Positions 9,416 to 18,037 of a stretch of 64,000 nt of DNA are shown here, piece by piece. A program made the position numbers and the translations under genes. Source of the DNA: Streptomyces pilosus. GTDB taxonomy: Bacteria; Actinomycetota; Actinomycetes; Streptomycetales; Streptomycetaceae. The stretch lies in the NCBI RefSeq assembly GCF_014649835.1, contig NZ_BMTU01000002.1, positions 496,001 through 560,000 on the forward strand, read 5' to 3'. The notes under the pieces were generated by a model. It did not search any database and had not been told where the DNA came from. It saw only the letters and a program-made list of their open reading frames with translations. Position 1 is the stretch's first letter; every line of letters begins with the position of its first letter.

Positions 9416-10270
9416 GTGATTCCTGGTGAAGAGGCGGCCCCCGGCCCGCGCGGCCACGAACTGTCGGCCACCGATGTGACCGTCGCGTACGACGGCACGG
9501 ACGTCGTGCACGACGCGGCGCTGACCCTGCGGCCCGGCGAAGTGACAGCGCTGGTGGGCCCGAACGGCAGCGGCAAGTCGACCCTGCTGCGCACGGTCGC
9601 CCGGCTGCAGCGGCCCCGCAGTGCCGCGCTCACGCTCGACGCCGCCACCGACGCGCTCGCCCTCAGCCCGCGGGAGTTCTCCCGCCGCGTCGCCCTGCTG
9701 CTGCAGGGGCGCCCCACGCCCAGCGGACTGACCGTGCGCGACGTCGTCGAGTTCGGCCGCTACCCGCACCGCGGCCGCTGGGGCGGCACGGACCCCGGCG
9801 GACACGCGGCCGTGGACCGGGCGCTCGCCCTGACCGGCGTAGCGGAACTCGCCGGGCGCGGAGCCGAACACCTCTCCGGAGGACAGCTCCAGCGCGTGTG
9901 GCTGGCCGGCTGCCTCGCCCAGGAGACCGGGGTCCTCCTCCTGGATGAACCCACCACCTACCTCGACCTGCGCTACCAGGTCGAACTCCTCGACCTCATG
10001 CGCGACCTCGCCGAGGACCACGGCATCGCCGTCGGTGTCGTCCTGCACGACCTCGACCAGGCCGCCTCCGTCGCCGACCGGATCGTGCTGCTCGCCGCCG
10101 GCCGCGTCGTCGCCGAGGGACTGCCCGAGGAGGTCCTCACCCCGGAACGCCTGACCGAGGTCTACGGCATCCGGATCGACGTCGACACCGACCCCCTGAC
10201 CGGCCGGCTGCGCACCCGCGCCATCGGCCGCCACCACACCCGAAGCGAAAGGCTCCGTACCACCTCATGA
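9416..10270 (+). CDS. Iron-siderophore ABC transporter, ATP-binding protein
   Basis: A 284-residue FepC/FhuC-type ATPase that powers ferric-siderophore import. Walker A is GPNGSGKST, the signature is LSGGQLQRVWLAG, Walker B is LLLDEPTTYLD, and the H-loop follows in VVLHDLDQA. The start is a GTG with no ribosome site upstream, and the iron box ends four bases before it, so the message is probably leaderless. The stop overlaps the next gene by ATGA, indicating coupling with the binding protein. Gene order ATPase-binding protein-fused permease recalls cdt-type ferrioxamine importers, which is only a suggestion. Confidence 0.93.
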   Translation: MIPGEEAAPGPRGHELSATDVTVAYDGTDVVHDAALTLRPGEVTALVGPNGSGKSTLLRTVARLQRPRSAALTLDAATDALALSPREFSRRVALLLQGRPTPSGLTVRDVVEFGRYPHRGRWGGTDPGGHAAVDRALALTGVAELAGRGAEHLSGGQLQRVWLAGCLAQETGVLLLDEPTTYLDLRYQVELLDLMRDLAEDHGIAVGVVLHDLDQAASVADRIVLLAAGRVVAEGLPEEVLTPERLTEVYGIRIDVDTDPLTGRLRTRAIGRHHTRSERLRTTS

Positions 10271-11241
10271 GACGCCTCCTGCGCACCGCGCCCCTGGCCG
10301 CCGCCGCCCTCCTGCTCGCCGCCTGCGGGACCACCGAACCCGCCGCCGACGACGCCAAGGAGTCCACCGAGGCGATCACCCTCACCGACGCCTCCGGCGC
10401 GAAGGTCGAACTCGACGGCCCCGCCAAGAAGGTCGTCGGCACCGAGTGGAACGTGGTCGAGCACCTGGTCTCGCTGGGCGTCGACCCGGTCGGCGTGGCC
10501 GACGTCAAGGGTTACCAGGCCTGGGACTCCGCCGTTCCGCTGAAGAACGAGCCCAAGGACATCGGCACCCGCGGCGAACCCAGCATGGACACCATCGCCT
10601 CCCTCAAGCCCGACCTCATCGTCGCCACCAGCGACCTCCAGCCGGCCGCGGTCGAGCAGCTGCGCAAGGTCGCCCCGGTCGTCACCGTGAAGTCGGCCGA
10701 CGCCGCCGACCCGGTCGGGCAGATGCTGAAGAACCTCGACCTCATCGCCGAGGCCACCGGGACCACCGAGCGCGCCGCGACCCTGAAGAAGGACTTCGAC
10801 GCCAAGCTCGCCGAGGGCAAGAAGGCCCTCGCCGACGCCGGACTGAACGGCGCGGAGATCGCCTTCGCCGACGGCTACGTCACCTCCAACCAGGTCTCCG
10901 TCCGCCCCTACACCTCCGGTTCGCTCGTCGGCGGGGTCAACGAGCGGCTCGGACTGAAGAACGCCTGGAAGCTGAAGGGCGACGAGGCCTACGGCCTGGC
11001 CGCCACCGACGTGGAGGGCCTGACCGGCCTCGGCAAGGTGCAGTTCGTCTACGTCGCCAACAAGGGCGACGCCAGCAGCGACCCCTTCGGCAAGGAACTC
11101 GCCGGCAACTCCGTGTGGAAGTCCCTGCCGTTCGTGAAGTCCGGTGACGTGCACCGGCTGTCCGACGGCATCTGGATGTTCGGCGGCACCGGCTCGATGG
11201 AGGCGTACACCGACGCCCTCGTCGCCTCGCTGACGAAGTAG
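10267..11241 (+). CDS. Iron-siderophore substrate-binding lipoprotein
   Basis: A 324-residue periplasmic-binding-type protein of the FecB/FhuD class, anchored as a lipoprotein: the lipobox is LLAAC with C20. The body contains the typical VVGTEWNVVEHLVSLGVDPVG and MDTIASLKPDLIV segments of class III binding proteins. It captures ferric siderophore outside the membrane and delivers it to the permease encoded next. It is translationally coupled to the ATPase gene by a 4-base overlap. Confidence 0.93.
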   Translation: MRRLLRTAPLAAAALLLAACGTTEPAADDAKESTEAITLTDASGAKVELDGPAKKVVGTEWNVVEHLVSLGVDPVGVADVKGYQAWDSAVPLKNEPKDIGTRGEPSMDTIASLKPDLIVATSDLQPAAVEQLRKVAPVVTVKSADAADPVGQMLKNLDLIAEATGTTERAATLKKDFDAKLAEGKKALADAGLNGAEIAFADGYVTSNQVSVRPYTSGSLVGGVNERLGLKNAWKLKGDEAYGLAATDVEGLTGLGKVQFVYVANKGDASSDPFGKELAGNSVWKSLPFVKSGDVHRLSDGIWMFGGTGSMEAYTDALVASLTK

Positions 11242-11245
11242 CGCG

Positions 11246-13312
11246 ATGGCCGTCACCGCCACCCCACCCACCGCCCGTCCGGCGACGGCGTCGTCCCGGA
11301 CGGGCGCGGCCGCGGTGACGACCGCGCTCGTGCTCCTGGTCGCCGCGCTCGCCGTCGTCGACATCACCCAGGGCACGGCCGCGGTCGGCCCGGCCGAGGT
11401 CCTCAAGGCCCTCACCGGCCGGGCCGACCCGGCCGACGCGTCCGTCGTCATCGCCTCGCGGCTGCCCAGGATGACCGCGGGGCTCCTCGTCGGCGCGGCC
11501 CTCGGCATGGCGGGCGTCGCCCTGCAGGCCGTCAGCCGCAACGTCCTGGCCTCACCGGACACCCTCGCCGTCAACGCCGGCTCCTACCTCGCCCTCGGCA
11601 TCGCGGCCGTCACCGGTGTGTCGCTGCCGCTGTTCGCCTCCTCCGGCATCGCCTTCGCCGGCGGACTCGCGGCGGCCGCCGTCGTCCTCGGGCTGTCGGG
11701 CCTCGGCGCGGGCACCGTACGCCTGGTCCTCGCCGGGACCGCGCTCGCCCTCGGACTGACCGCCGTCACCGAGGGGCTGCTCCTGCTGTTCCCGGAGGAG
11801 ACCGAGGGTCTCTACCAGTGGAACCAGGGCAGCATCGGCCAGAACGGCTTCGACGGCGTCCTGCGGATGCTGCCCGTCGCCGTCGCCGGGTTCGCCGGAC
11901 TGATGCTCATCGCCCGCCGGGTCGACGCCCTGGCCCTCGGCGACGACACCGCCCGCGGACTCGGCGTCCCGGTGCGGGCCACCCGGATCACCGCCGTGGT
12001 GCTCGCCACGCTGCTCTCCGCGGCGGCCGTCACCCTCGCCGGACCGATCGGCTTCGTGGGCCTGTGCGCCCCGGCCCTCGTCCGCCCGCTCGCCCGCCGG
12101 GTCCGCGGGATCACCAGGCTGCGGACCGGGGTGCCGCTCGCGGGCCTGGTCGGCGCCGCGCTGGTCCTCGGAGCGGACGTGCTGCTGCGCGCGCTCATCG
12201 ACTCCGACACCGCGGTGGCCGTCCCGACCGGAGTGGTCACCAGCCTGGTCGGCGCGGTGTTCCTGGTGGTGATGGCGGCCCGGCTCCGCGACGGCGCCGG
12301 AGCCGCCGCGCCGGACCGGCTGCGCATCCGCAGCCGCGCCGTGTTCGTCACCACCCTCACCGTGCTCTCGCTCGCCCTGGTCGGCATCACGGTCGCCGCC
12401 GTCCTCGTCGGCGACAGCAAGCTGCTCCTCGGCGACGTGGTCAACTGGCTGCAGGGCAGGGCGGGCCGCACCGTCTCCTTCGTCCTGGAGACCCGCACCC
12501 CCCGGGTGCTCGCCGCGCTCCTCGCCGGTGCCGCGCTCGCGCTGGCCGGCACCCTGGTGCAGGCCGTCACCCGCAACCCGCTGGCCGAACCCGCCGTCCT
12601 GGGCGTGTCCGGCGGCGGCGCGCTCGGCGCCGTGATCCTCGTGACGAGCGTCCCGGTCGCCGGGGCGTGGGGGATCGCCGGGGCGGCCTTCACGGGGTCC
12701 GCCGTCACCGCGGTCGTGGTGTTCGGCCTCGCCGCGCGCGGAGGCTTCCAGCAGAACCGGCTGGTGCTCGTCGGTGTCGGTGCGGCGGCCGGTACGACGG
12801 CCCTGATCAGCCTGCTGATCGTGCTCACCGACCCGTTCAACGCCACCAAGGCCCTCACCTGGCTCTCCGGCTCCACCTACGGCCGGACCCTGCCGGACGT
12901 CCTGCCGCTGGCCGCGGTGCTCCTCGCCGCCGTCGTGGTGGCCGGGGTGCGGCACCGGGAACTCGACCTCGTCTCCCTCGACGAGGACACCCCCCGGCTC
13001 CTCGGACTCGACCTGGCGCGGGGCAGGCTGGGCTTCCTCGTGGTGAGCGTGCTGCTCACCGCGACCGCCGTGGCCGCCGCCGGGACCATCGGCTTCGTCG
13101 GCCTGGTCGCCCCGCACGCGGCACGCGCCCTCGTCGGGCGACGGCACACCCGGGTCCTCCCGGTCGCGCTGCTGCTGGGCGCCGTACTGGTGTGCACGGC
13201 GGACCTGCTGGGCCGCACCGTCATCGCGCCGGCCCAGCTGGGTGCCGGCCTCATGACGGCCGTCATCGGCACCCCGTACTTCCTGTACGTGCTGGTGCGC
13301 AGCCGCCGCTAG
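11246..13312 (+). CDS. Fused FecCD-type iron-siderophore permease
   Basis: At 688 residues this is two FecCD permease domains in one chain, the FhuB arrangement, predicting about 20 membrane helices. Half one spans about 1-345 and half two about 350-688. Each contains the RLPR or RTPRV element followed by AGAALA-type and NPLAEP or NVLASP motifs, and the GFVGL loop that contacts the ATPase. It starts four bases after the binding-protein stop and completes a self-sufficient importer. A strong terminator follows directly. Confidence 0.93.
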   Translation: MAVTATPPTARPATASSRTGAAAVTTALVLLVAALAVVDITQGTAAVGPAEVLKALTGRADPADASVVIASRLPRMTAGLLVGAALGMAGVALQAVSRNVLASPDTLAVNAGSYLALGIAAVTGVSLPLFASSGIAFAGGLAAAAVVLGLSGLGAGTVRLVLAGTALALGLTAVTEGLLLLFPEETEGLYQWNQGSIGQNGFDGVLRMLPVAVAGFAGLMLIARRVDALALGDDTARGLGVPVRATRITAVVLATLLSAAAVTLAGPIGFVGLCAPALVRPLARRVRGITRLRTGVPLAGLVGAALVLGADVLLRALIDSDTAVAVPTGVVTSLVGAVFLVVMAARLRDGAGAAAPDRLRIRSRAVFVTTLTVLSLALVGITVAAVLVGDSKLLLGDVVNWLQGRAGRTVSFVLETRTPRVLAALLAGAALALAGTLVQAVTRNPLAEPAVLGVSGGGALGAVILVTSVPVAGAWGIAGAAFTGSAVTAVVVFGLAARGGFQQNRLVLVGVGAAAGTTALISLLIVLTDPFNATKALTWLSGSTYGRTLPDVLPLAAVLLAAVVVAGVRHRELDLVSLDEDTPRLLGLDLARGRLGFLVVSVLLTATAVAAAGTIGFVGLVAPHAARALVGRRHTRVLPVALLLGAVLVCTADLLGRTVIAPAQLGAGLMTAVIGTPYFLYVLVRSRR

Positions 13313-13316
13313 CGCG

Positions 13317-13357
13317 CCGTCCGGACCGGTCGGGTGCCCCGCGACCGGTCCGGACGG
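13317..13357 (+). terminator. Terminator of the iron-siderophore operon
   Basis: Perfect 16-bp arms (13317-13332 and 13342-13357) enclose a 9-base loop, starting four bases after the permease stop. This closes the operon and isolates it from the helicase leader. Confidence 0.85.
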
Positions 13358-13419
13358 TCCGCCGCCGCCGGGTCCGCGGCGCTCCGGGACAGGGTCTCCT
13401 GTACGGCTGCGAACGCCCC

Positions 13420-13709
13420 GTGCTACTGTCGATCTCGGTTGTAGTCGTGGTTGATCGTCGCGGTCGCGGTGATCGAGAAAGCCGCAGGCCGGAAAGACCG
13501 CCCCTGCGCCATACTGACGTCTACGTCGCAGCTGGGGTCGGCACCAGAAGGTGCGGGCTCCGGTTCGCTGCTTTTTCAGGGGTCTCGTCTCATGGACCGG
13601 GCGGAACAGCCGACGTGACCACTTCGATCCGGCTCGTTCTTGCAATTCCCTGCGTTGTACCACTGCGGCGGACATTCCTTGATACGTGCCACATCAGGGA
13701 AGGTTCCAC
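13420..13709 (+). promoter_or_regulatory. Long structured 5' leader of the DEAD-box helicase gene
   Basis: The 397-base gap 13313-13709 holds a terminator and then about 290 bases with no convincing gene. A TACTGT near 13422 could be a -10 element. Downstream lie consecutive stem-loops: CGCAGG/CCTGCG arms (13483-13508) with an inner CGG/CCG pair and AAAGA loop, GACGT/ACGTC (13516-13527) and GCACC-AGAA-GGTGC (13541-13554). An 8-codon reading frame begins at 13592. Cold-inducible helicase and csp messages often carry long regulatory leaders, so this is a candidate cis-acting RNA; the function is inference. Confidence 0.5.
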
Positions 13710-15368
13710 TTGACCCAGGCTCGTGCGAACAATCGGACGACCCGTGCCCGCTCCGGCGGACAGGGATTCACCAAGCAGGGCCGCCGCACGTCGGCCGCGG
13801 CCGACCGCGTCGGCGCACAGCGGCGCCCCAAGAACTCCGGCGGCCGGCGCACCCCGGCGACGGGCGAGTTCGCCCTCCCGGTGACCACCACCCCCGCGCT
13901 CCCCGCGGTGGACGCCTTCGCCGAACTGCCCCTGCCGGGCGAGATCCTGGCCACCCTCGGTCAGGAGGGCGTGACGGTCCCGTTCCCCATCCAGGCGGCC
14001 ACACTGCCGAACTCCCTGGCGGGCCGTGACGTGCTCGGCCGCGGCCGCACGGGTTCGGGCAAGACCCTCGCCTTCGGCCTGGCGCTGCTGGCCCGTACGG
14101 CGGGCCGCCGCGCGGAGCCCCGCCGGCCGCTCGCGCTCGTCCTCGTACCCACCCGCGAACTGGCGGGGCAGGTCACCGACGCGCTCACGCCGTACGCCCG
14201 CTCGGTACGGCTCCGGCTGGCCACCGTGGTCGGCGGGCTGTCCATCGGCAAGCAGGCGTCCGCGCTGCGGGCCGGCGCCGAGGTCGTCGTGGCGACGCCC
14301 GGGCGGCTCAAGGACCTGATCGAGCGCGGGGACTGTGTCCTCGACGAGGTCGCCGTCACCGTCCTCGACGAGGCCGACCAGATGGCCGACATGGGCTTCC
14401 TGCCGCAGGTCACCAGGCTGCTCGACCAGGTGCGCGCCGACGGCCAGCGGATGCTCTTCTCGGCCACCCTCGACCGCAATGTCGACCAGCTGGTGCGGCG
14501 CTACCTGACCGACCCGGTGGTCCACTCCGTCGACCCGTCGGCGGGCGCCGTCACCACGATGGAACACCACGTCCTCCACGTCGACGACACGGACAAGCGC
14601 CGGACGACGACCGAGATCGCGGCCCGCGACGGCCGAGTGATCATGTTCTTGGACACCAAGCACGCGGTGGACCGGCTCACCAAGCACCTGCTGAACAACG
14701 GCGTGCGCGCCGCCGCGCTGCACGGCGGGAAGTCCCAGCCGCAGCGCACCCGGACCCTGACCCAGTTCAAGGACGGACAGGTGACGGTGCTGGTGGCGAC
14801 GAACGTCGCGGCGCGGGGCATCCACGTCGACAACCTCGACCTGGTCGTCAACGTCGACCCGCCCAGCGACCCCAAGGACTACCTGCACCGCGGCGGACGC
14901 ACCGCCCGCGCCGGCGAGTCCGGCAGCGTCATCACCCTGGTGACCCGCGACCAGCGGCGCGAGTTCAGCCGGCTGATGACACAGGCCGGCATCGCACCGA
15001 GCATCACCGAGGTCCGGTCGGGCGACGCGGAGCTGAGCCGCATCACCGGAGCCCAGGCGCCCTCCGGCGTTCCCGTCGTCATCGCGGCGCCGGTCGTGGA
15101 GCGCCCGCGCCGTGCCGCGACCTCCTCGTCCCGCAACCGCCGGGGCGGCCGCAACGCCCGCGGGCGTACCGGACAGGGCCGCGACCCCCAGGCCCGCACG
15201 GCCGAGGGCCGCACCACCGAGGAACGCCCCGCACAGGGCCGCAGGACTCAGGGCGGCCGCACCGCACAGGACCGTCAGGACCAGGGCCGCACCACCGCGG
15301 GGCGGCGCACCGCCGAGACACCGCGCCGCCGGCCGCGGACGAAGCCGTCCGGGGACCGCGCGGCCTAG
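13710..15368 (+). CDS. DEAD-box ATP-dependent RNA helicase
   Basis: A 552-residue RNA helicase with all motifs in order: PFPIQ (Q motif), GRTGSGKT (I), PTRELA (Ia), TPGRL (Ib), VLDEADQM (II), SAT (III), VATNVAARGIH (V) and HRGGRTARAG (VI). The N-terminus is basic, and residues from about 460 form an Arg/Gly/Gln-rich disordered tail that probably binds RNA. The start is judged to be TTG at 13710, placed eight bases after AGGGAAGG and giving MTQARANNRT; the upstream GTG at 13686 has no comparable site. Likely roles are mRNA decay, ribosome assembly or cold adaptation. Confidence 0.93.
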   Translation: MTQARANNRTTRARSGGQGFTKQGRRTSAAADRVGAQRRPKNSGGRRTPATGEFALPVTTTPALPAVDAFAELPLPGEILATLGQEGVTVPFPIQAATLPNSLAGRDVLGRGRTGSGKTLAFGLALLARTAGRRAEPRRPLALVLVPTRELAGQVTDALTPYARSVRLRLATVVGGLSIGKQASALRAGAEVVVATPGRLKDLIERGDCVLDEVAVTVLDEADQMADMGFLPQVTRLLDQVRADGQRMLFSATLDRNVDQLVRRYLTDPVVHSVDPSAGAVTTMEHHVLHVDDTDKRRTTTEIAARDGRVIMFLDTKHAVDRLTKHLLNNGVRAAALHGGKSQPQRTRTLTQFKDGQVTVLVATNVAARGIHVDNLDLVVNVDPPSDPKDYLHRGGRTARAGESGSVITLVTRDQRREFSRLMTQAGIAPSITEVRSGDAELSRITGAQAPSGVPVVIAAPVVERPRRAATSSSRNRRGGRNARGRTGQGRDPQARTAEGRTTEERPAQGRRTQGGRTAQDRQDQGRTTAGRRTAETPRRRPRTKPSGDRAA

Positions 15369-15394
15369 CACGGCGGCGCGACCCACGACGACAA

Positions 15395-15439
15395 GGCGAC
15401 ATGACGACACGGCGGTACGCCCCCGGTCGTCATGTCGCC
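15395..15439 (+). terminator. Terminator after the helicase gene
   Basis: Perfect 14-bp inverted repeat (GGCGACATGACGAC at 15395-15408 with its complement at 15426-15439) and a 17-base loop, 26 bases after the helicase stop. The small gene at 15528 lies beyond it and may depend on read-through or its own promoter. Confidence 0.7.
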
Positions 15440-15527
15440 CCGCCGTTCCTCCCCGACTCCCGCACACCGCCGGCCCACACCCTCCCGGGGCCGGCCCGCC
15501 GCTCCCCTTCTCCCCATGTGAGGCACC

Positions 15528-15890
15528 ATGCGCTGTGTCATCGCCCGCTATCCGTTCGACCTGACCAAGGCCGGCGTCCTGGAATCGATGAAGGGCGTCA
15601 CCCCCGAGCCGGTCACGGGAGAGTCCGTGACCGTCGGCCGCCGCCGCTACCCCGTCAAGCAGGTGGGCCAGGTCGTCACCCGGCAGGACCGCCGCGACTT
15701 CACCAGCGGCGAGGTCGTCCGGGCCATGACCCGCCTCGGCTTCACCTGTCACCCGCACCCCGACGCCGCTCCGCCCGCGCCCGCCCTCTCCCCGCTCGAG
15801 GCCGCGTCGGAACTGCTCGGCAGCCCTGCCGGTCCTGCCGGCCCGGTCAGCCCGGCAGGTCCGGCCGACGGGACCGACCCGCGGGCCTGA
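15528..15890 (+). CDS. Small conserved protein of unknown function
   Basis: A 120-residue protein. The first 75 residues (MRCVIARYPFDLTKAGVLES onward) look compact and conserved, with a VGRRRYPVKQVGQVVTRQDR segment and one cysteine pair. The rest is a Pro/Ala/Gly-rich tail with repeated PAGP units. No known domain is recognised. I recall very similar small proteins in many streptomycetes near helicase or cold-shock genes, but cannot check this here. The start has AGGCACC upstream. Confidence 0.75.
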   Translation: MRCVIARYPFDLTKAGVLESMKGVTPEPVTGESVTVGRRRYPVKQVGQVVTRQDRRDFTSGEVVRAMTRLGFTCHPHPDAAPPAPALSPLEAASELLGSPAGPAGPVSPAGPADGTDPRA

Positions 15891-15974
15891 GACACGGCCG
15901 TCGCTCGACCACCGACGCCGTCCGTCACCGGCCCCTCGGCAGCCGCCGAAGGGCCGGCGGGCTAGCGTCCTCCC

Positions 15975-16049
15975 ATGAACGCTTCCCCGCGCCCCCGCCG
16001 CCCCCGCACCTCACCGGACGATGACACGGTGAGGGAGGGCGCGGCATGA
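15975..16049 (+). CDS. Possible 24-codon leader ORF coupled to the TSUP permease gene
   Basis: An ATG at 15975 opens a 24-residue basic/acidic peptide (MNASPRPRRPRTSPDDDTVR and four more residues) whose TGA stop overlaps the ATG of the permease gene as ATGA. No ribosome site precedes it, so it may be translated from a leaderless message or may be chance. If real it would couple permease translation to upstream ribosomes. Confidence 0.3.
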   Translation: MNASPRPRRPRTSPDDDTVREGAA

Positions 16050-16813
16050 CACCGGTGGAGATGGCCGGCGTCTTCGCGGCGGGCGTCGGCGCCGGCGCCA
16101 TGAACGCGGTCGTCGGCTCGGGAACCCTGGTCACCTTCCCCGTCCTGCTCGCCACCGGACTCTCCCCCCTCACCGCCACCGTCTCCAACGCCCTCGGCCT
16201 GATCCCCGGCGCCGTCAGCGGAGCCATCGGCTACCGGCGGGAGCTCGCCGGCCAGGCCCGCCGCGTCCGCAGGCTCGGCATCGGTTCGGCCCTGGGCGGC
16301 ATCGTGGGGGCCTCTCTCCTGCTGGCCCTGCCCGCCGAGGCGTTCGAGACCATCGTCCCGGTGCTCGTCGGGCTCGCCCTGGTCCTCGTCGCGCTCCAGC
16401 CCCTCATCGGCAGGAAGGTGCGCGAGAGGCGCCGCTCGCAGGAACGGCCCGTCCGGCCCGACGGCGGATGGCCGCTCTTCACCGGCCTCACCCTGGCCAG
16501 CGTCTACGGCGGCTACTTCGCCGCCGCGCAGGGCATCCTCTACATGTCCCTCATGGGCCTGCTCCTCGACGAGCCCCTGCAACGCCTCAACGCCGTCAAG
16601 AACGTGCTCGTCGCGATCGTCAACACCGTCGCCGCGACCTTCTTCCTGTTCGTCGCCGACTTCGACTGGACGGCCGTCGCGCTCGTCGCGGCCGGCTCCG
16701 CCCTGGGCGGCCAGCTCGGGGCGGCGACCGGCCGCAGGTTCAGCCCCGCGGTGCTGCGCGCCGTCATCGTCGTCGTCGGCACCGTCGCCCTCGTCCAGTT
16801 GCTGCTCCGCTGA
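16046..16813 (+). CDS. TSUP (TauE/SafE) family membrane permease
   Basis: A 255-residue integral membrane protein with about eight predicted helices. It contains the family hallmarks GAMNAVVGSGTLVTFPVLLATG near the N-terminus and GGYFAAAQGILYM at the start of the second half. Family members export or import sulfite, sulfoacetate, taurine breakdown products or similar anions. No sulfur gene is adjacent, so the substrate is open. GAGGGAGGG lies before the ATG. Confidence 0.88.
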   Translation: MTPVEMAGVFAAGVGAGAMNAVVGSGTLVTFPVLLATGLSPLTATVSNALGLIPGAVSGAIGYRRELAGQARRVRRLGIGSALGGIVGASLLLALPAEAFETIVPVLVGLALVLVALQPLIGRKVRERRRSQERPVRPDGGWPLFTGLTLASVYGGYFAAAQGILYMSLMGLLLDEPLQRLNAVKNVLVAIVNTVAATFFLFVADFDWTAVALVAAGSALGGQLGAATGRRFSPAVLRAVIVVVGTVALVQLLLR

Positions 16814-16889
16814 CCGGCCGGTCCGGCCGGAGCGAGCGGGGCACCTTTGTCGTGCACCTTGCCATCCCGGTCGGGCTCTGGTTCCGTCT

Positions 16890-16910
16890 GGTTAGGAAAC
16901 TTTCCTAACC
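16890..16910. promoter_or_regulatory. Perfect 21-bp palindrome upstream of the GH5 cellulase
   Basis: Two 10-bp arms, GGTTAGGAAA and TTTCCTAACC, flank a single central C, 22 bases before the GH5 start codon. This AGGAAA-N-TTTCCT type of palindrome is, from memory, found before several secreted polysaccharidase genes of Streptomyces. The position next to the start suggests a repressor site or a 5' UTR element. The binding protein is not assigned. Confidence 0.65.
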
Positions 16911-16932
16911 ATGCGTCCGGACGGAGCCCCCC

Positions 16933-17979
16933 ATGACACCGGCACGTCTCCCGCTACGCCCCGCCGCGGCCGCCGCGGCGCTCGCCAGTGCCCTCCTCCT
17001 CACCCTGACCACCGCCCCCACCGCCCGCGCACAGGCCGGCACCCCCGTGGACGTCAACGGCCGCCTCGAGGTCTGCGGCACGAAACTCTGCAACCAGCAC
17101 GGCAACCCGATCCAGCTGCGCGGCATGAGCACCCACGGCACCCAGTGGTACTCCCAGTGCCTCACCGGCGGATCGCTCGACGCCCTGGCCGAGGACTGGA
17201 AGGCCGACGTCCTGCGCGTCTCCACCTACGTCCAGGAAGGCGGCTACGAGACCGACCCGGCGCGCTACACCGACCTGGCCGACTCCCTGATCCGGCAGGC
17301 GAGCGAGCGCGGCATGTACGTGATCGTCGACTGGCACATGCTCGACCCCGGCGACCCGATGGCCAACCTCGACCACGCGCGGAAGTTCTTCACCGACATC
17401 GCGCACCGCAACAAGGGCCGCGACAACATCCTCTACGAGATCGCCAACGAACCCAGCGGCGTGAGCTGGTCGCGGATCAAGAACTACGCGGAGCGGATCA
17501 TCCCCGTCATCCGCTCCGTCGACGCGGACGCCCCGGTCCTCGTCGGCACCCGCGCCTGGTCCTCGTTCGGCGTCTCCGAGGGCGCCGACGAGTCCGAGGT
17601 CGTCGACAACCCGGTCGACGCCTCCAACATCATGTACACCTTCCACTTCTACGCCGACTCGCACCGCGACGCGTACCTGGCCACCCTCTCCCGCGCCGCC
17701 GACCGGCTGCCGGTGTTCGTCACCGAGTTCGGCACCCAGAACTACGCCGGAGAGGGGGCAGACGACTTCGCCATGTCCCAGCGCTACCTCGACCTGATGG
17801 CGGACAAGAAGATCAGCTGGGTCAACTGGAACTTCTCCGACGACCACCGCTCCGGCGCCGTCTTCCGCACCGGCACGTGCGCCGCCGACGGACCCTGGAC
17901 CGGCACGGCGTCACTGAAACCCGCCGGCGTCTGGATCCGCGACCGCGTCAGGACCCCCGACGCCTTCCCCGCCGGCTGA
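16933..17979 (+). CDS. Secreted GH5 endoglucanase (cellulase)
   Basis: A 348-residue secreted beta-1,4-glucanase with a catalytic module only. A signal peptide ends near PTARAQA (about residue 35). The GH5 signatures are present: QLRGMSTHGTQW, the acid/base E173 in YEIANEPSG and the nucleophile E265 in VFVTEFGTQ. The arrangement fits subfamily GH5_2. There is no carbohydrate-binding module, unlike the GH12 enzyme in the same window. It is monocistronic between a palindromic operator and a terminator, so it probably responds to a different signal than the CebR-box genes. Confidence 0.93.
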   Translation: MTPARLPLRPAAAAAALASALLLTLTTAPTARAQAGTPVDVNGRLEVCGTKLCNQHGNPIQLRGMSTHGTQWYSQCLTGGSLDALAEDWKADVLRVSTYVQEGGYETDPARYTDLADSLIRQASERGMYVIVDWHMLDPGDPMANLDHARKFFTDIAHRNKGRDNILYEIANEPSGVSWSRIKNYAERIIPVIRSVDADAPVLVGTRAWSSFGVSEGADESEVVDNPVDASNIMYTFHFYADSHRDAYLATLSRAADRLPVFVTEFGTQNYAGEGADDFAMSQRYLDLMADKKISWVNWNFSDDHRSGAVFRTGTCAADGPWTGTASLKPAGVWIRDRVRTPDAFPAG

Positions 17980-17996
17980 CGCGCCCCGTCGGCCTT

Positions 17997-18026
17997 CGCC
18001 CGTCCGGTGTCCGTGCCGGACGGGCG
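17997..18026. terminator. Terminator between the GH5 gene and the SDR gene
   Basis: 11-bp arms (17997-18007 and 18016-18026, GCCCGTCCGG core) with an 8-base loop between two convergent genes; usable from both strands. Confidence 0.75.
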
Positions 18027-18037
18027 GCACCCCGCCC

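Noticed and set aside
11552..13675. Long antisense frame over the FecCD permease
   Set aside because: Low-complexity charged sequence; mirror frame of a clear membrane protein.
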